Source: Halobellus litoreus | GTDB lineage: Archaea > Halobacteriota > Halobacteria > Halobacteriales > Haloferacaceae | Length of the DNA stretch: 64,000 bases | Direction of reading: 5' to 3' | Assembly (NCBI RefSeq): GCF_024464595.1 | Contig: NZ_JANHAW010000002.1 | Coordinates: 1,178,001-1,242,000 of the forward strand | Shown here: positions 52,914-61,125 of the stretch, in pieces | Layout: the number at the start of each line of letters is the position of its first letter | Numbering within the stretch: the first letter of the stretch is position 1 | Program-made: the position numbers and the translations under genes | The notes under the pieces: model-generated | Databases searched by the model: none | Seen by the model: the letters and a program-made list of their open reading frames with translations, nothing else | Told to the model about the DNA's origin: nothing

Positions 52914-53360
52914 TCACTTGACGACCGTCACGGGCACGGTCGCGTGCCCGACGAGCCCCTTCGCGACGCTGCCGACCATCCCCTCGATCCGGTCGGAGAG
53001 CCCCCGGTGGCCGACGACGATCCCGTCGACGCCCTCGTCCTCGGCGTAGTCGGCGACGGTGTCGACGGGGTCGCCGTAGAGGAGCGTCGTCTCGACCGCG
53101 ACGCCCGCCTCCTCGGCCCGACTGCGGGCGTCTTCGAGGACCTCCTCGCCGCGCTCCTCGGCGACCTCGATGTCCTCGGTGTAGATCCGCTGCCCGACCT
53201 CGGCGTTCGTCGGTGCCTCTTCACCGCCCTCGACGAGGACGCGCGGTTCGACGGCGTACGCGACGACGAGGGACCCACCGGCACGCGTCGCGAGGTCGAG
53301 CGCGTACTCGAGTGCCTCGGTGCTCGATTCCGAACCGTCGATAGCGACAAGGTACTTCAT
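52914..53360 (-). CDS. Universal stress protein, UspA family
   Basis: 148 residues from ATG 53360 (MKYLVAIDGSE). The ATP-binding motif G-x2-G-x9-G-S is complete in GHRGLSDRIEGMVGSVA. A single Usp domain, probably an ATP-binding dimer. Its TGA overlaps a GTG of the rtcA gene, suggesting coupling. The long upstream AT-rich stretch holds its promoter. Confidence 0.92.
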   Translation of the reverse strand: MKYLVAIDGSESSTEALEYALDLATRAGGSLVVAYAVEPRVLVEGGEEAPTNAEVGQRIYTEDIEVAEERGEEVLEDARSRAEEAGVAVETTLLYGDPVDTVADYAEDEGVDGIVVGHRGLSDRIEGMVGSVAKGLVGHATVPVTVVK

Positions 53361-53763
53361 CTCCCCTCGAAGTACGTGCGGACGTTGCTTAGTTGTTTGT
53401 TCGACCCCAGCGTAGCGAGCCGATCGGAAGCGAATGTAATTCGATAATAGTAAATATTCCATATTAGTAAATTAGTATATATTTTCGATCGTTATTCTTG
53501 GATTACTGGTCGACGAGTGAGCTACGCCGATACCATTTTGGACGTCTTGTGCCGCAAAAATCGCCTCAAATACAGAATCGCGATTCAGGTTTGTGCGAGA
53601 CAGGAGGACAGTATAAAAGATAAATTTCTATTTATTTCACGCTTAAGTATTCTATACTGGTAATAGATTCAGATGGGTAAATCGATCGGGACACTCCCCC
53701 AGTATCGCGTCGGACGGTCGGGAGTCGCTTGCGGGTGGGTCGCGACGGGAGGAGCGGCCCGAT
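53361..53763. other. AT-rich intergenic island with palindrome
   Basis: 403 bp between uspA (its promoter side) and the 3' end of the CoA-ligase gene. Two AT-rich blocks (about 53436-53490 and 53608-53665) contrast with the GC-rich surroundings. The first contains AGTAAAT repeats and TATATATTTT; between the two blocks is a perfect 12-bp palindrome GAATCGCGATTC (53575-53586). A plus-strand TATAAAAG at about 53612-53619 leads to no convincing gene. It probably marks the edge of the catabolic block. Confidence 0.5.
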
Positions 53764-55311
53764 CTATCGGTCGAGTCCCAGTCTGTCCTTGGTCCCTTGA
53801 CGGTCGAGTTTCCCGCTGGGCGTGCGGTCGATCGCCGTCACGAAGTGGTACTGGCGGGGACGCTCGTGACTGGCGACGCTCTCGCTGTCCTGCATCCACG
53901 CGTCGAGGATGTCTTCGGTCAGGTCGCCGCTCCCCTCGACGATAGCCGTCACTTTCTGGCCGTACTCCTCGTCGTCGACGCCGACGACGGCGGCGTTCGT
54001 GACGTCGGGGTGTCGTTCCAGTGCCTCCTCGATCGGTGCCGGCGTGATCTTCACCCCCTTCGATTTGATCTGGAAGTCGATGCGGCCCTCGATGTAGAGG
54101 AAGCCCTCCTCGTCGAGGTAGCCCTTGTCGCCGGAACGCCACCAGCCCTCCTCGAACGCGGCTTCGCCGCGCTCGTCCTCCCACATCCACGCGGGCGCCT
54201 GGTAGCTCTTGACGGCGATTTCGCCGCTCTCGTTCGGCGCGAGCGTGTCGTCGACCCTCCCGTCCGGATCGACGATTCGAACTTCGGTCCCCGACTGCGG
54301 CTTGCCGACGCTCTCGATCCGCTCCTCGGTCAGTTCGTTGTTGTAGAGGACCGTCGAGTGGATCTCCGTCGAGCCGTACGACTGCGTGATGTTCTCGCAG
54401 ATGCGGTCGCGGAGGTCACTCAGCGTCGACGGACTCAGCTTCTCGCCGGTGGAGTTGATCGAACGCAGTGACGCCAAGTCGTACTCTTCCGGCCCGACAT
54501 CGAGGATCTCGTTCCACATCGTCGGGACGAGCACCGCCCGCGTGATGTCGCGCTCGTCGACGATCTCCAGCCACCGCTCGGGGTCCCACTCGCGCATATA
54601 GTAGGTGCTCTCACAGCCGAGCAGCGAGCGGGTGAGAAAGCTCGTCCAGATGAGGAAAGACGGACGGTTGACGACCAGCTGTTTGTCCGAGCGGGTGAAT
54701 CCCGAGCGCGTGCCGAGTTCCATCCCCTTGAGGAACATCGTCCGGTTCGTGTGACACCAGCCCTTGGGGTGGCCGGTGCTTCCGGAGGTCCACGCGACCG
54801 TCACGATGTCGTCCTCCTCGACGAGCACGTCCGGGGCGACCGGGTCCGCGTCGGCGAGTCGCGGCGAGAGCGCCGTCTCGTGCTCCCGTTCCGGTTCTCC
54901 GGTGCTGAAGACGGCGGTGAGTCGGCCCAGCTGTTCGCGCCCGACCATCTCCGCGAACGACTCGGCGATCTCGCTATCGACGACGGCGAGCGTCGGTTTC
55001 GTCTTGTCGAGGCACTGCCGGAACGAGGCCGGCGCGATGCGCTTGTGGAGGTTCGTCGTCACGGCACCGGCCTTGAGCGCCCCGTTGAACAGGATCGCGT
55101 GCTGGACCGAGGGCTTCGAGAAGAACGCGATCCGGTCGCCCTTGCTCACGTACTCGCCGAAGACGTTCGCGGCGCGGCGGCTTCGCTCTTCGAACTCCGC
55201 CCAGGTGACCGACTCGGTGGCGTCCTCGAACGCGATCGCCTCCCCGCTCTTGGCCGCGTTGTGCGCGGAGAGGTCCTTGAGCGCCGGGAGGTCGTTGTGG
55301 ATCCGGTGCAT
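53764..55311 (-). CDS. AMP-forming acyl-CoA synthetase
   Basis: 515 residues from ATG 55311. Motifs of the ANL family: TSGSTGHPKG (P-loop), QSYGSTEIHS (A5), RSGDKGYLDEEGFLYIEGR (A7) and the catalytic Lys in TPSGKLDR (A10). It makes an acyl-adenylate and then a CoA thioester, of acetate, a short fatty acid or an aromatic acid. Last gene of a minus-strand operon after the amidohydrolase (1 bp apart), malate synthase and GMC oxidoreductase. Confidence 0.92.
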   Translation of the reverse strand: MHRIHNDLPALKDLSAHNAAKSGEAIAFEDATESVTWAEFEERSRRAANVFGEYVSKGDRIAFFSKPSVQHAILFNGALKAGAVTTNLHKRIAPASFRQCLDKTKPTLAVVDSEIAESFAEMVGREQLGRLTAVFSTGEPEREHETALSPRLADADPVAPDVLVEEDDIVTVAWTSGSTGHPKGWCHTNRTMFLKGMELGTRSGFTRSDKQLVVNRPSFLIWTSFLTRSLLGCESTYYMREWDPERWLEIVDERDITRAVLVPTMWNEILDVGPEEYDLASLRSINSTGEKLSPSTLSDLRDRICENITQSYGSTEIHSTVLYNNELTEERIESVGKPQSGTEVRIVDPDGRVDDTLAPNESGEIAVKSYQAPAWMWEDERGEAAFEEGWWRSGDKGYLDEEGFLYIEGRIDFQIKSKGVKITPAPIEEALERHPDVTNAAVVGVDDEEYGQKVTAIVEGSGDLTEDILDAWMQDSESVASHERPRQYHFVTAIDRTPSGKLDRQGTKDRLGLDR

Positions 55312-55312
55312 C

Positions 55313-56407
55313 TTACTGCTCGATGAACTCGGGGAAGAGGCGCTTGTGCGGGGGCTCGATGTCGTAGAGGTCACAGAAGTTCCCGCCGAGAATCTTGTTG
55401 AGTTCGTCCTGCGGGACGTCGTGGTCCATCGCGTACTTGTTGAGCATCCGCAGCGAGGTGCCCCAGTAGTCGGGCTGGTGAGCGGGGACGCCGTCGCTGC
55501 TGAACTGCTCCCACCGGATCGACGGGAAGTCCATCGGGCTCTCAGAGTTGTTCGATTTCGCGATCATCGACGCGCCCCAGTCGGTCCCCCACAGGAGTTG
55601 ATCGGGACCGATGTCGGGGTCGTTCATCGGCCGGTTGAGAATGTCGTCCCACCACAGGCCGACTTCGAGGTAGACGTTGTCGTGCTGCTGAGCGACCATA
55701 CACGCGCGCTCGACGTTGTACCGCCAGTGCCCCTGGATGCCACCGTGCTCGAAGACGAGGTCGACGTCGGGGTACTCCGCGAGGATGTCGGTCGCGTTGA
55801 GCGGGTCCCGCCAGTCCGGGAGTTTGTCCTGCTCTCTGAGGCCGCCCGCCTGATACCCGGAGGCCGCGCCGGGGTGCCAGCGGATCGGCACGTCGTGCTT
55901 GGCCGCCACGTCGAAGAACGGTCGGATCCGCTCCTTGCGCTCGCGCCACGTCAGCCGCTCTTCGAGCATCGGGTCCGAGGGCATAAACTCGCCGATGCCG
56001 ACCATCCCGTCCCAGGAGAGGACCTCGTCGAGTTCCTCGGCGGCGCGCTCGGGAGTCCACTCCTCCTCGCCGCGCATCGCGGCCTTCTTCGTCTGGACCG
56101 GGTACGCGCAGGCGACGAACTTCTCGGGGTGCTTGTCGATGATCTGTTTGTTGATCTCGTTGGTCATCCCGAAGGCGGGGAGGAGGAGACACATGTCGAC
56201 CCCGTAGGAGTCCATATCGTAGACGAGACGGTCGGAGTTGTCGTAGACGATGACGGCGTCGTCGTCGTCGGCCTCGTCGGCCGGGGTGGCCGTGTGCATC
56301 AGTTCGCCGAGTCTGGAGTACTCGGCGTCCTCGTCGCTCTGGCTGAATCTGACCGCGTGTCGCTGCCCGTGAACGTGGGTGTCGACGACGAATCGTCCTA
56401 ATTTCAT
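55313..56407 (-). CDS. Amidohydrolase-family protein (ACMSD/amidohydrolase-2 type)
   Basis: 364 residues. A TIM-barrel metal site is seen in VDTHVHG (His-x-His), RWHPGA, FEHGG and the final Asp in WGTDWG. The shape matches amidohydrolase-2 proteins, which include decarboxylases such as ACMSD and lactonases. The substrate is unknown. It is linked to the CoA ligase downstream by a 1-bp gap, so their products probably act in sequence. Confidence 0.88.
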   Translation of the reverse strand: MKLGRFVVDTHVHGQRHAVRFSQSDEDAEYSRLGELMHTATPADEADDDDAVIVYDNSDRLVYDMDSYGVDMCLLLPAFGMTNEINKQIIDKHPEKFVACAYPVQTKKAAMRGEEEWTPERAAEELDEVLSWDGMVGIGEFMPSDPMLEERLTWRERKERIRPFFDVAAKHDVPIRWHPGAASGYQAGGLREQDKLPDWRDPLNATDILAEYPDVDLVFEHGGIQGHWRYNVERACMVAQQHDNVYLEVGLWWDDILNRPMNDPDIGPDQLLWGTDWGASMIAKSNNSESPMDFPSIRWEQFSSDGVPAHQPDYWGTSLRMLNKYAMDHDVPQDELNKILGGNFCDLYDIEPPHKRLFPEFIEQ

Positions 56408-56460
56408 AGCGTCTCATCGGAGTGATCGGACGATAATAATCATTCCGTTGGAACCGACAT

Positions 56461-56505
56461 TCCGTTTCGTTTCGATCCGTTTCGTTTCGATCTGTTCCGT
56501 TTCGA
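56461..56505. repeat. 15-bp tandem repeat, 3 copies
   Basis: Unit TCCGTTTCGTTTCGA at 56461-56475 and 56476-56490 (identical), with a third copy at 56491-56505 differing at a few bases. Lies 54 bp upstream of the amidohydrolase start, in its leader on the minus strand. Confidence 0.85.
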
Positions 56506-56528
56506 TCCGCACCCCGGAGCGAAACCCG

Positions 56529-56623
56529 TCTCCGTCGTCCCGGTCTGTCTCGGTCGTCCCGGTCTGTCTCCGTCGTCCCAGTCTGTCTCCGTCGTCCCAA
56601 TCTGTTTCCGTCGTCCCGGTGGG
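56529..56623. repeat. 19-bp tandem repeat, 5 copies
   Basis: Unit TCTCCGTCGTCCCGGTCTG five times end to end (56529, 56548, 56567, 56586, 56605), each differing at one to four positions. Just downstream of the 3' end of the GMC oxidoreductase gene. No spacers, so not CRISPR; repeats in tandem could change transcript linkage between the two genes. Confidence 0.88.
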
Positions 56624-56659
56624 TGACCTCGCGAGCGGTCCGTTCCGTCCGGGGTCCCG

Positions 56660-58252
56660 CTACTCGTCTTCGGCGATGAGGTCCGCCGCCTTCTCCGCGA
56701 TCGCGAGCGTCGCCGCGTTCGTGTTGCCGCCGACGATCCGCGGCATCACCGAGGCGTCGACGACGCGGAGCCCCGAGACGCCGTGAACTCGGAGCCGGTC
56801 GTCCACGACGGCCGACTCGCCGTCGCCCATCTTGCACGTCCCGACGGGGTGATAGATCGTCTGCGCGTGCTCGCGGACCTGCTCGGCGATCGCCTCGTCG
56901 CTCTCGACGTCCTCACCGGGCCAGACCTCCTCGCCGCGGTACTCGTCGAAGGGCTCGGCCTGCGCCACCTCCCGGGCGCGTCGGACGCCCTCGACCATCG
57001 TGTCGACGTCCTCGCGCTCGGTGAGGTACCGCGGATCGATCGCCGGCTCGTCGAAGGGATCGTCGGATCGAAGTTCGATCCGACCGCGGCTCTCCGGTCG
57101 GACCTGCGTGGCCGCGACGTAGAATCCGTGTCCCTCGTCGGGGTTCTCGAAGCCGTGCCGCATAAAGTACCCCGGTCCGAAGTGGAACTGGACGTCCGGC
57201 CGGTCGAGCGACGGGTCCGAGCGGAGAAACCCGCCGGCCTCGCCGCCGTTGGAGGAGAGCCGCCCCGATCCCTGGGCGTGGTACTCGACGACGTCGTCGA
57301 GCGTTCCCGTGTCGTCGCGGGTGGTCGTTCCCGTACAGGAGTAGTTGACGGCGACGAGGAGGTGGTCCTGGAGGTTCCGCCCCACGCCCGGGAGGTCGAC
57401 CGCGACGTCGACGTCGTGCGACCGGAGGTGCTCGGCGGGACCGATCCCCGACAGCAGCAGCAACTGCGGCGTGTTGATCGCGCCCGCCGACAGGACGACC
57501 TCCTCCTCGGCGTGGACGGTTTGCCGCCCGTCGCCGTCGTCGTACTCCACGCCGACGACTCTGTCCCCGTCGAACAGGAGCTCCGTGACCTGTGCGCCGG
57601 TGCGTGCGGTCAGGTTCGAGCGCTCCAGGAGCGCCGGTTTGAGATACGCGTCGGCCGCGCTGTGGCGCTCGCCGTCCTTCTGCGTGACCTGGTAGAGCCC
57701 GACGCCCGCCTGCTCGCGCCCGTTGAAGTCGTAGTTTCGGGAGTAGCCGGCGGCGATGCCGGCGTCGACGAACACCTGCGAGAGGTGGTACGGCGACTCC
57801 AGTTCGGTGACGTTCAGCGGGCCGCCGACGCCGTGGTACGTTGTCCTGTGTGTCTGGCTGTTCTCGCTGCGCTTGAAGTACGGGAGCAGTTCCTCGTAGC
57901 TCCAGCCGTCGTTGCCCAGCTCGGCCCACTCGTCGAAGTCGCCCGGGTGTCCGCGGATGTGGATCATCGCGTTGATCGAACTCGATCCGCCGAGGGTCTT
58001 CCCGCGCGGCCAGTAGAGTTCGCGGCCGTGCAGCTCTTCCTGCGGTTCGGTGTAGTACTCCCAGTCGACCGAACTCTTGAACAGGTTGCCGACCTCGGCC
58101 GGGACGTGGATCGAGCGGTCGTGGTCGGGTTCGCCGGCCTCTAACACGAGGACGCTTCTGTCGGGGTCCGCCGATAACCGCGTCGAGACGGCACAGCCCG
58201 CGGTTCCAGCACCTACGACGACGTAATCGTAGGAGTCCGTCTGTCCTGACAT
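56660..58252 (-). CDS. GMC-family FAD oxidoreductase (choline/alcohol dehydrogenase type)
   Basis: 530 residues. YDYVVVGAGTAGCAVSTRL at the N-terminus is the FAD GxGxxG fold, with GKTLGGSSSINAMI and HPVGTCKMG as GMC signatures. The catalytic pair appears as His in IYHPVGT and Asn in VGGNTNAAT, as in choline dehydrogenase. It oxidises a primary alcohol to an aldehyde using FAD. In this cluster the product would feed the glyoxylate/malate synthase branch; the substrate is uncertain. Confidence 0.93.
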   Translation of the reverse strand: MSGQTDSYDYVVVGAGTAGCAVSTRLSADPDRSVLVLEAGEPDHDRSIHVPAEVGNLFKSSVDWEYYTEPQEELHGRELYWPRGKTLGGSSSINAMIHIRGHPGDFDEWAELGNDGWSYEELLPYFKRSENSQTHRTTYHGVGGPLNVTELESPYHLSQVFVDAGIAAGYSRNYDFNGREQAGVGLYQVTQKDGERHSAADAYLKPALLERSNLTARTGAQVTELLFDGDRVVGVEYDDGDGRQTVHAEEEVVLSAGAINTPQLLLLSGIGPAEHLRSHDVDVAVDLPGVGRNLQDHLLVAVNYSCTGTTTRDDTGTLDDVVEYHAQGSGRLSSNGGEAGGFLRSDPSLDRPDVQFHFGPGYFMRHGFENPDEGHGFYVAATQVRPESRGRIELRSDDPFDEPAIDPRYLTEREDVDTMVEGVRRAREVAQAEPFDEYRGEEVWPGEDVESDEAIAEQVREHAQTIYHPVGTCKMGDGESAVVDDRLRVHGVSGLRVVDASVMPRIVGGNTNAATLAIAEKAADLIAEDE

Positions 58253-58383
58253 AGGTGAGAGTGAGTCCGGACCGTAATCAATCTACGGTCGCGCGTCAAT
58301 CCGCGGAGATCGACCGACCCGAGGAAGGCTTCGGCGAAGCCCGTTACCCGAAGACGATTCCCGGGGCGCGGTCCCGCCCGCGC

Positions 58384-59691
58384 TCAGTTCCCGACCGCGG
58401 TCGCCCGTTCGACGACGTCAGCGCCGTACAGCTCCGCTAGCTCCTCGTGCTGGTCTGGGCGGTGCTCGTAGACGTCCTGGAACAGCGCGATCGGCGTCCC
58501 CGCCGCCTGGTACGTCGCTTCGTCCCACATCCGATCGTTGCTGACGTCGACGCCGACGCCGTCGATCACGATGGTCGTCGACCGCGTCATCGCGATTGCT
58601 CCCCGTCCGGCCTCCTTGGCCGCCTCGAACTCCTCCATCGAGTCGACGATGTCGTCCATACTCGGGACGTAGGCGGTCATATCCAGCAGTTCCTGTTGGA
58701 GTTCGTCCTCGTCCAGGACGCGTTCGTCGCCGCCGACGCGAAGCGCGTACTCGCCGTCGCCGACCACGTCGAGGCTCACCTCGTCGCCGTCGTACACCTG
58801 CTCGTCGCCGTCGGCGTCGAGCGCGACTTCCTCTCTGCCGACCTCCAGCAGCCAGCGGCCCTCTTCGGGCGGGAGCGGCGCCGTGTTCGCCTCGACGACC
58901 TGCCCGGGCGTGAGAGACCAGATGCCGGTCATTCCCTTCGCCCGGTTCTCCTCCATCCGCTCGCGGTAGCCCGCGACGTCGCGGATGTCGTCGTAGGGGC
59001 CGTCGACCGCGATCAGCCCCGCGGCGCTGGCTCCGCGGGAGGTGTTGTGCCGCAGTTCGGGCCACGGCGGCAACTCGCCGGTCGGCGTCATCGCTCGCAT
59101 ATCCTTGGTGTAGTCGACCTCGCCGTCGACGAGGAGGAAGAGCCGTTCGAGGTTGTTCGAGGGCCTGCCCATCTCCGCGCGGAGGTCCCCCATCGCCAGT
59201 TCGGCCTCGCCGGATTCGACGATCACGGACATCGAGAGGCTTCCTGCCTCGAGGCCGCACTCCTCCTCGACGATGGTGAAGAACTCGTCGGCCTTCTTCC
59301 AGTCGTCGACGTCGCCGACTTCGGGAATCACGAAGCCGTCGATGTGCTCGATCGCGCCCGTGTCCGAGCGGGCGACGCGCAGCATCTGTTGGAAGCCCTG
59401 GTAGCGAGTCGACGGGTCCTCGCGGTGCCAGACGACGCGCGGGTGGATTTCGCCGGGGAACTCCGCACCGTGTTCGGCGACGACGTCGATGATGTTCTCG
59501 ATTCCCTCCTCGCGCATCGAGGGCGCGGTGGCGTCCTCGTTGTCCGGTACCCAGACGTCGGGTGCCTGCATTCCGCGGAGCTGCGCCGCGCTCCGGAGCA
59601 TCTTCGCGGAGTCGTCTTCGCCCTGAACCGCTGTCGGCGAGGTGAAGAACGTCCGCACGAACTCGCGGGTGTAGTGTCGGTTTGTACTCAT
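58384..59691 (-). CDS. aceB: Malate synthase, haloarchaeal type H
   Basis: 435 residues. It closely resembles the Haloferax volcanii malate synthase, which belongs to the HpcH/HpaI-like TIM-barrel group and is shorter than bacterial enzymes. Blocks include QAPDVWVPDNEDATAPSM, RVVWHRED, IPEVGDVDDWKKADEF and EHRPDQHEELAELYG. It condenses glyoxylate with acetyl-CoA to malate. aceA (isocitrate lyase) is not beside it here. A TTTAATA element about 40 nt upstream (59731-59737) gives a short leader. First gene of the cluster, divergent from iclR. Confidence 0.92.
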   Translation of the reverse strand: MSTNRHYTREFVRTFFTSPTAVQGEDDSAKMLRSAAQLRGMQAPDVWVPDNEDATAPSMREEGIENIIDVVAEHGAEFPGEIHPRVVWHREDPSTRYQGFQQMLRVARSDTGAIEHIDGFVIPEVGDVDDWKKADEFFTIVEEECGLEAGSLSMSVIVESGEAELAMGDLRAEMGRPSNNLERLFLLVDGEVDYTKDMRAMTPTGELPPWPELRHNTSRGASAAGLIAVDGPYDDIRDVAGYRERMEENRAKGMTGIWSLTPGQVVEANTAPLPPEEGRWLLEVGREEVALDADGDEQVYDGDEVSLDVVGDGEYALRVGGDERVLDEDELQQELLDMTAYVPSMDDIVDSMEEFEAAKEAGRGAIAMTRSTTIVIDGVGVDVSNDRMWDEATYQAAGTPIALFQDVYEHRPDQHEELAELYGADVVERATAVGN

Positions 59692-60017
59692 ATTTACGTG
59701 TTCACTCGTCCGTCGGCGCGGTATTAAACCTACCGCGCGGGCGTGGAATCGCCTGTTCGGCTCGGAGGGGAATGCGACGCGGAAATCGTGGCGACCTCGA
59801 TCAAACTAGTTTTATAATACAAAATGAAATGCTATGTCGACCACACCGGGCGAGCGGGGGCGGTGAGACGGAGCACAACCGCGCGTCTGGGTAGCACTGC
59901 CGCTCGTCCGAGCCGCACCGCGACGAACGGTGAGTCGGAGACGCGTCCCGGATCAGCGTCAGTGAAGCGTTATCTATTGCTAAACATTGATGTGGATCCA
60001 CGGCATACGGCTGGACA
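59692..60017. other. Divergent control region of aceB and iclR
   Basis: 326 bp. It holds the aceB promoter (TTTAATA, minus strand, near 59734), an AT-rich stretch around 59808-59826 (TTTTATAAT), a TAAACA-like TATA element near 59980 for iclR, and a perfect palindrome at 59992-60001. No gene is seen. Confidence 0.6.
59992..60001. promoter_or_regulatory. Palindrome GTGGATCCAC before iclR
   Basis: Perfect 10-bp palindrome between the predicted iclR TATA element and the iclR ATG (60018). IclR-family proteins bind palindromic sites of about this size, often in their own promoter. Candidate operator for autorepression and perhaps control of aceB. Confidence 0.45.
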
Positions 60018-60782
60018 ATGACCGCCCCCGCCAACCACCCGATCAAGTCTCTGGAGAAGACGGTCGAGATCATCGACGTCCTCAAACGGCGTCGATCGGC
60101 ACACCTCAGGGAGGTGGCCGAGGAACTGGATCTCAACAAGAGCACCGTCCACAACCACCTGAGCACGCTCCGAGAGCACGAGTACGTCGTCAAAGACGGC
60201 GAGGAGTACCGACTGAGCCTGCAGTTCCTCCACATCGGCGGCGTGATCCGAAACGAGATCGACCTGTACGAGGCCGCGAAACCCAAACTCGATCGGCTTG
60301 CCGAGGATACCGGAGAGCTCGTGACGCTCGCGACCAACGAGCGAGGGTTGGGAACCGTCCTCTACAGAGCGAAAGGCGAGGACGCCGTCGAGATCGACAC
60401 GCACGTCGGCAGTCAGCTTTCGCTGCACAACTCGGCCCTCGGGAAGGCGATACTCGGCCACCTCCCCCGATCGCGCGTCGAGGAGATCGTCGCCGAGCGG
60501 GGGCTCCCGGCGACGACTGACAACACGATCACCGACGAAGACGTCCTCTACGACGAACTCGACGACATCGCGGAGCGAGGGTGGGCGTTCGACGACGAGG
60601 AGAACTGGCGCGGACTGCGTTGCGTCGGCGCGCCCATCCTCACCGACGATGGCGTCGTGAAGGGCGCGATCAGCCTCTCCGTACCGAAGAGTCAGCTCGC
60701 AACGGCGGAAGACCGCCAGCAGTACGTCGACGCGATCAAGAACACGGCGAACCTCATCGAGCTCCGAATCACCTACTCCTGA
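60018..60782 (+). CDS. IclR-family transcription regulator
   Basis: 254 residues. The winged HTH (about 10-75: SLEKTVEIIDVLKRRRSAHLREVAEELDLNKSTVHNHLSTL) is followed by the IclR effector-binding domain, with LHNSALGKAILGHLP and GLRCVGAPILTDDGVVKGAISLS. The effector is probably a small organic acid such as glyoxylate, as for many IclR proteins. Its position, divergent from aceB and convergent with the flavin dehydrogenase, points to local control. Confidence 0.93.
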   Translation: MTAPANHPIKSLEKTVEIIDVLKRRRSAHLREVAEELDLNKSTVHNHLSTLREHEYVVKDGEEYRLSLQFLHIGGVIRNEIDLYEAAKPKLDRLAEDTGELVTLATNERGLGTVLYRAKGEDAVEIDTHVGSQLSLHNSALGKAILGHLPRSRVEEIVAERGLPATTDNTITDEDVLYDELDDIAERGWAFDDEENWRGLRCVGAPILTDDGVVKGAISLSVPKSQLATAEDRQQYVDAIKNTANLIELRITYS

Positions 60783-61125
60783 CCGACCCGCGTCACGACG
60801 CTCTCGGACAGACGCTAGCAAAATAACAAACGTACGTATGTTATATTGAAGCAGTTCATCGCAGTTTCATCCGATATATGCGGAAGACCCGATCTCTCCG
60901 TGTACTCCGCGCAGTCCGCTAATCCACACTCTCGAACGGCGAGTAGAATCTACCGACGGCGGGTACGGCGTGACCTCGGAAAAATCGATGCACCGCTCGA
61001 GGCCCAAGTCGGCATCGCACGGCGTTCACGCCGGGACGTCACCGTGTCGGAGTCGTCGCGAGATACGTCCGTGTCGTCTCACTCCCGCAACGTCTCCGTT
61101 TGACAATGTGGAATCGAGTCCGCCG
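60783..61125. other. Gene-free region between convergent iclR and the dehydrogenase gene
   Basis: 343 bp without a credible gene. It contains the 22-bp palindrome at 60823-60844 and an AT-rich patch. Short frames here have no recognisable composition or motif. Confidence 0.55.
60823..60844. promoter_or_regulatory. 22-bp palindrome after iclR
   Basis: ATAACA-A-ACGTACGT-A-TGTTAT, palindromic except for one symmetric A-A pair. It lies 40 bp after the iclR stop, between convergent genes. It could be an operator, or a bidirectional termination signal when transcribed. Too symmetric to be chance in GC-rich surroundings. Confidence 0.5.

Noticed and set aside
53673-53945. Plus-strand 90-codon frame after a TATAAAAG box
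   Set aside because: Two thirds of it is antisense to the CoA ligase and its composition is shadow-like; kept only as a boundary observation.
56461-56623. Short repeats that might be a CRISPR or origin iteron set
   Set aside because: No spacers, units too short, no orc1/cdc6 gene or ORB-like motif nearby.
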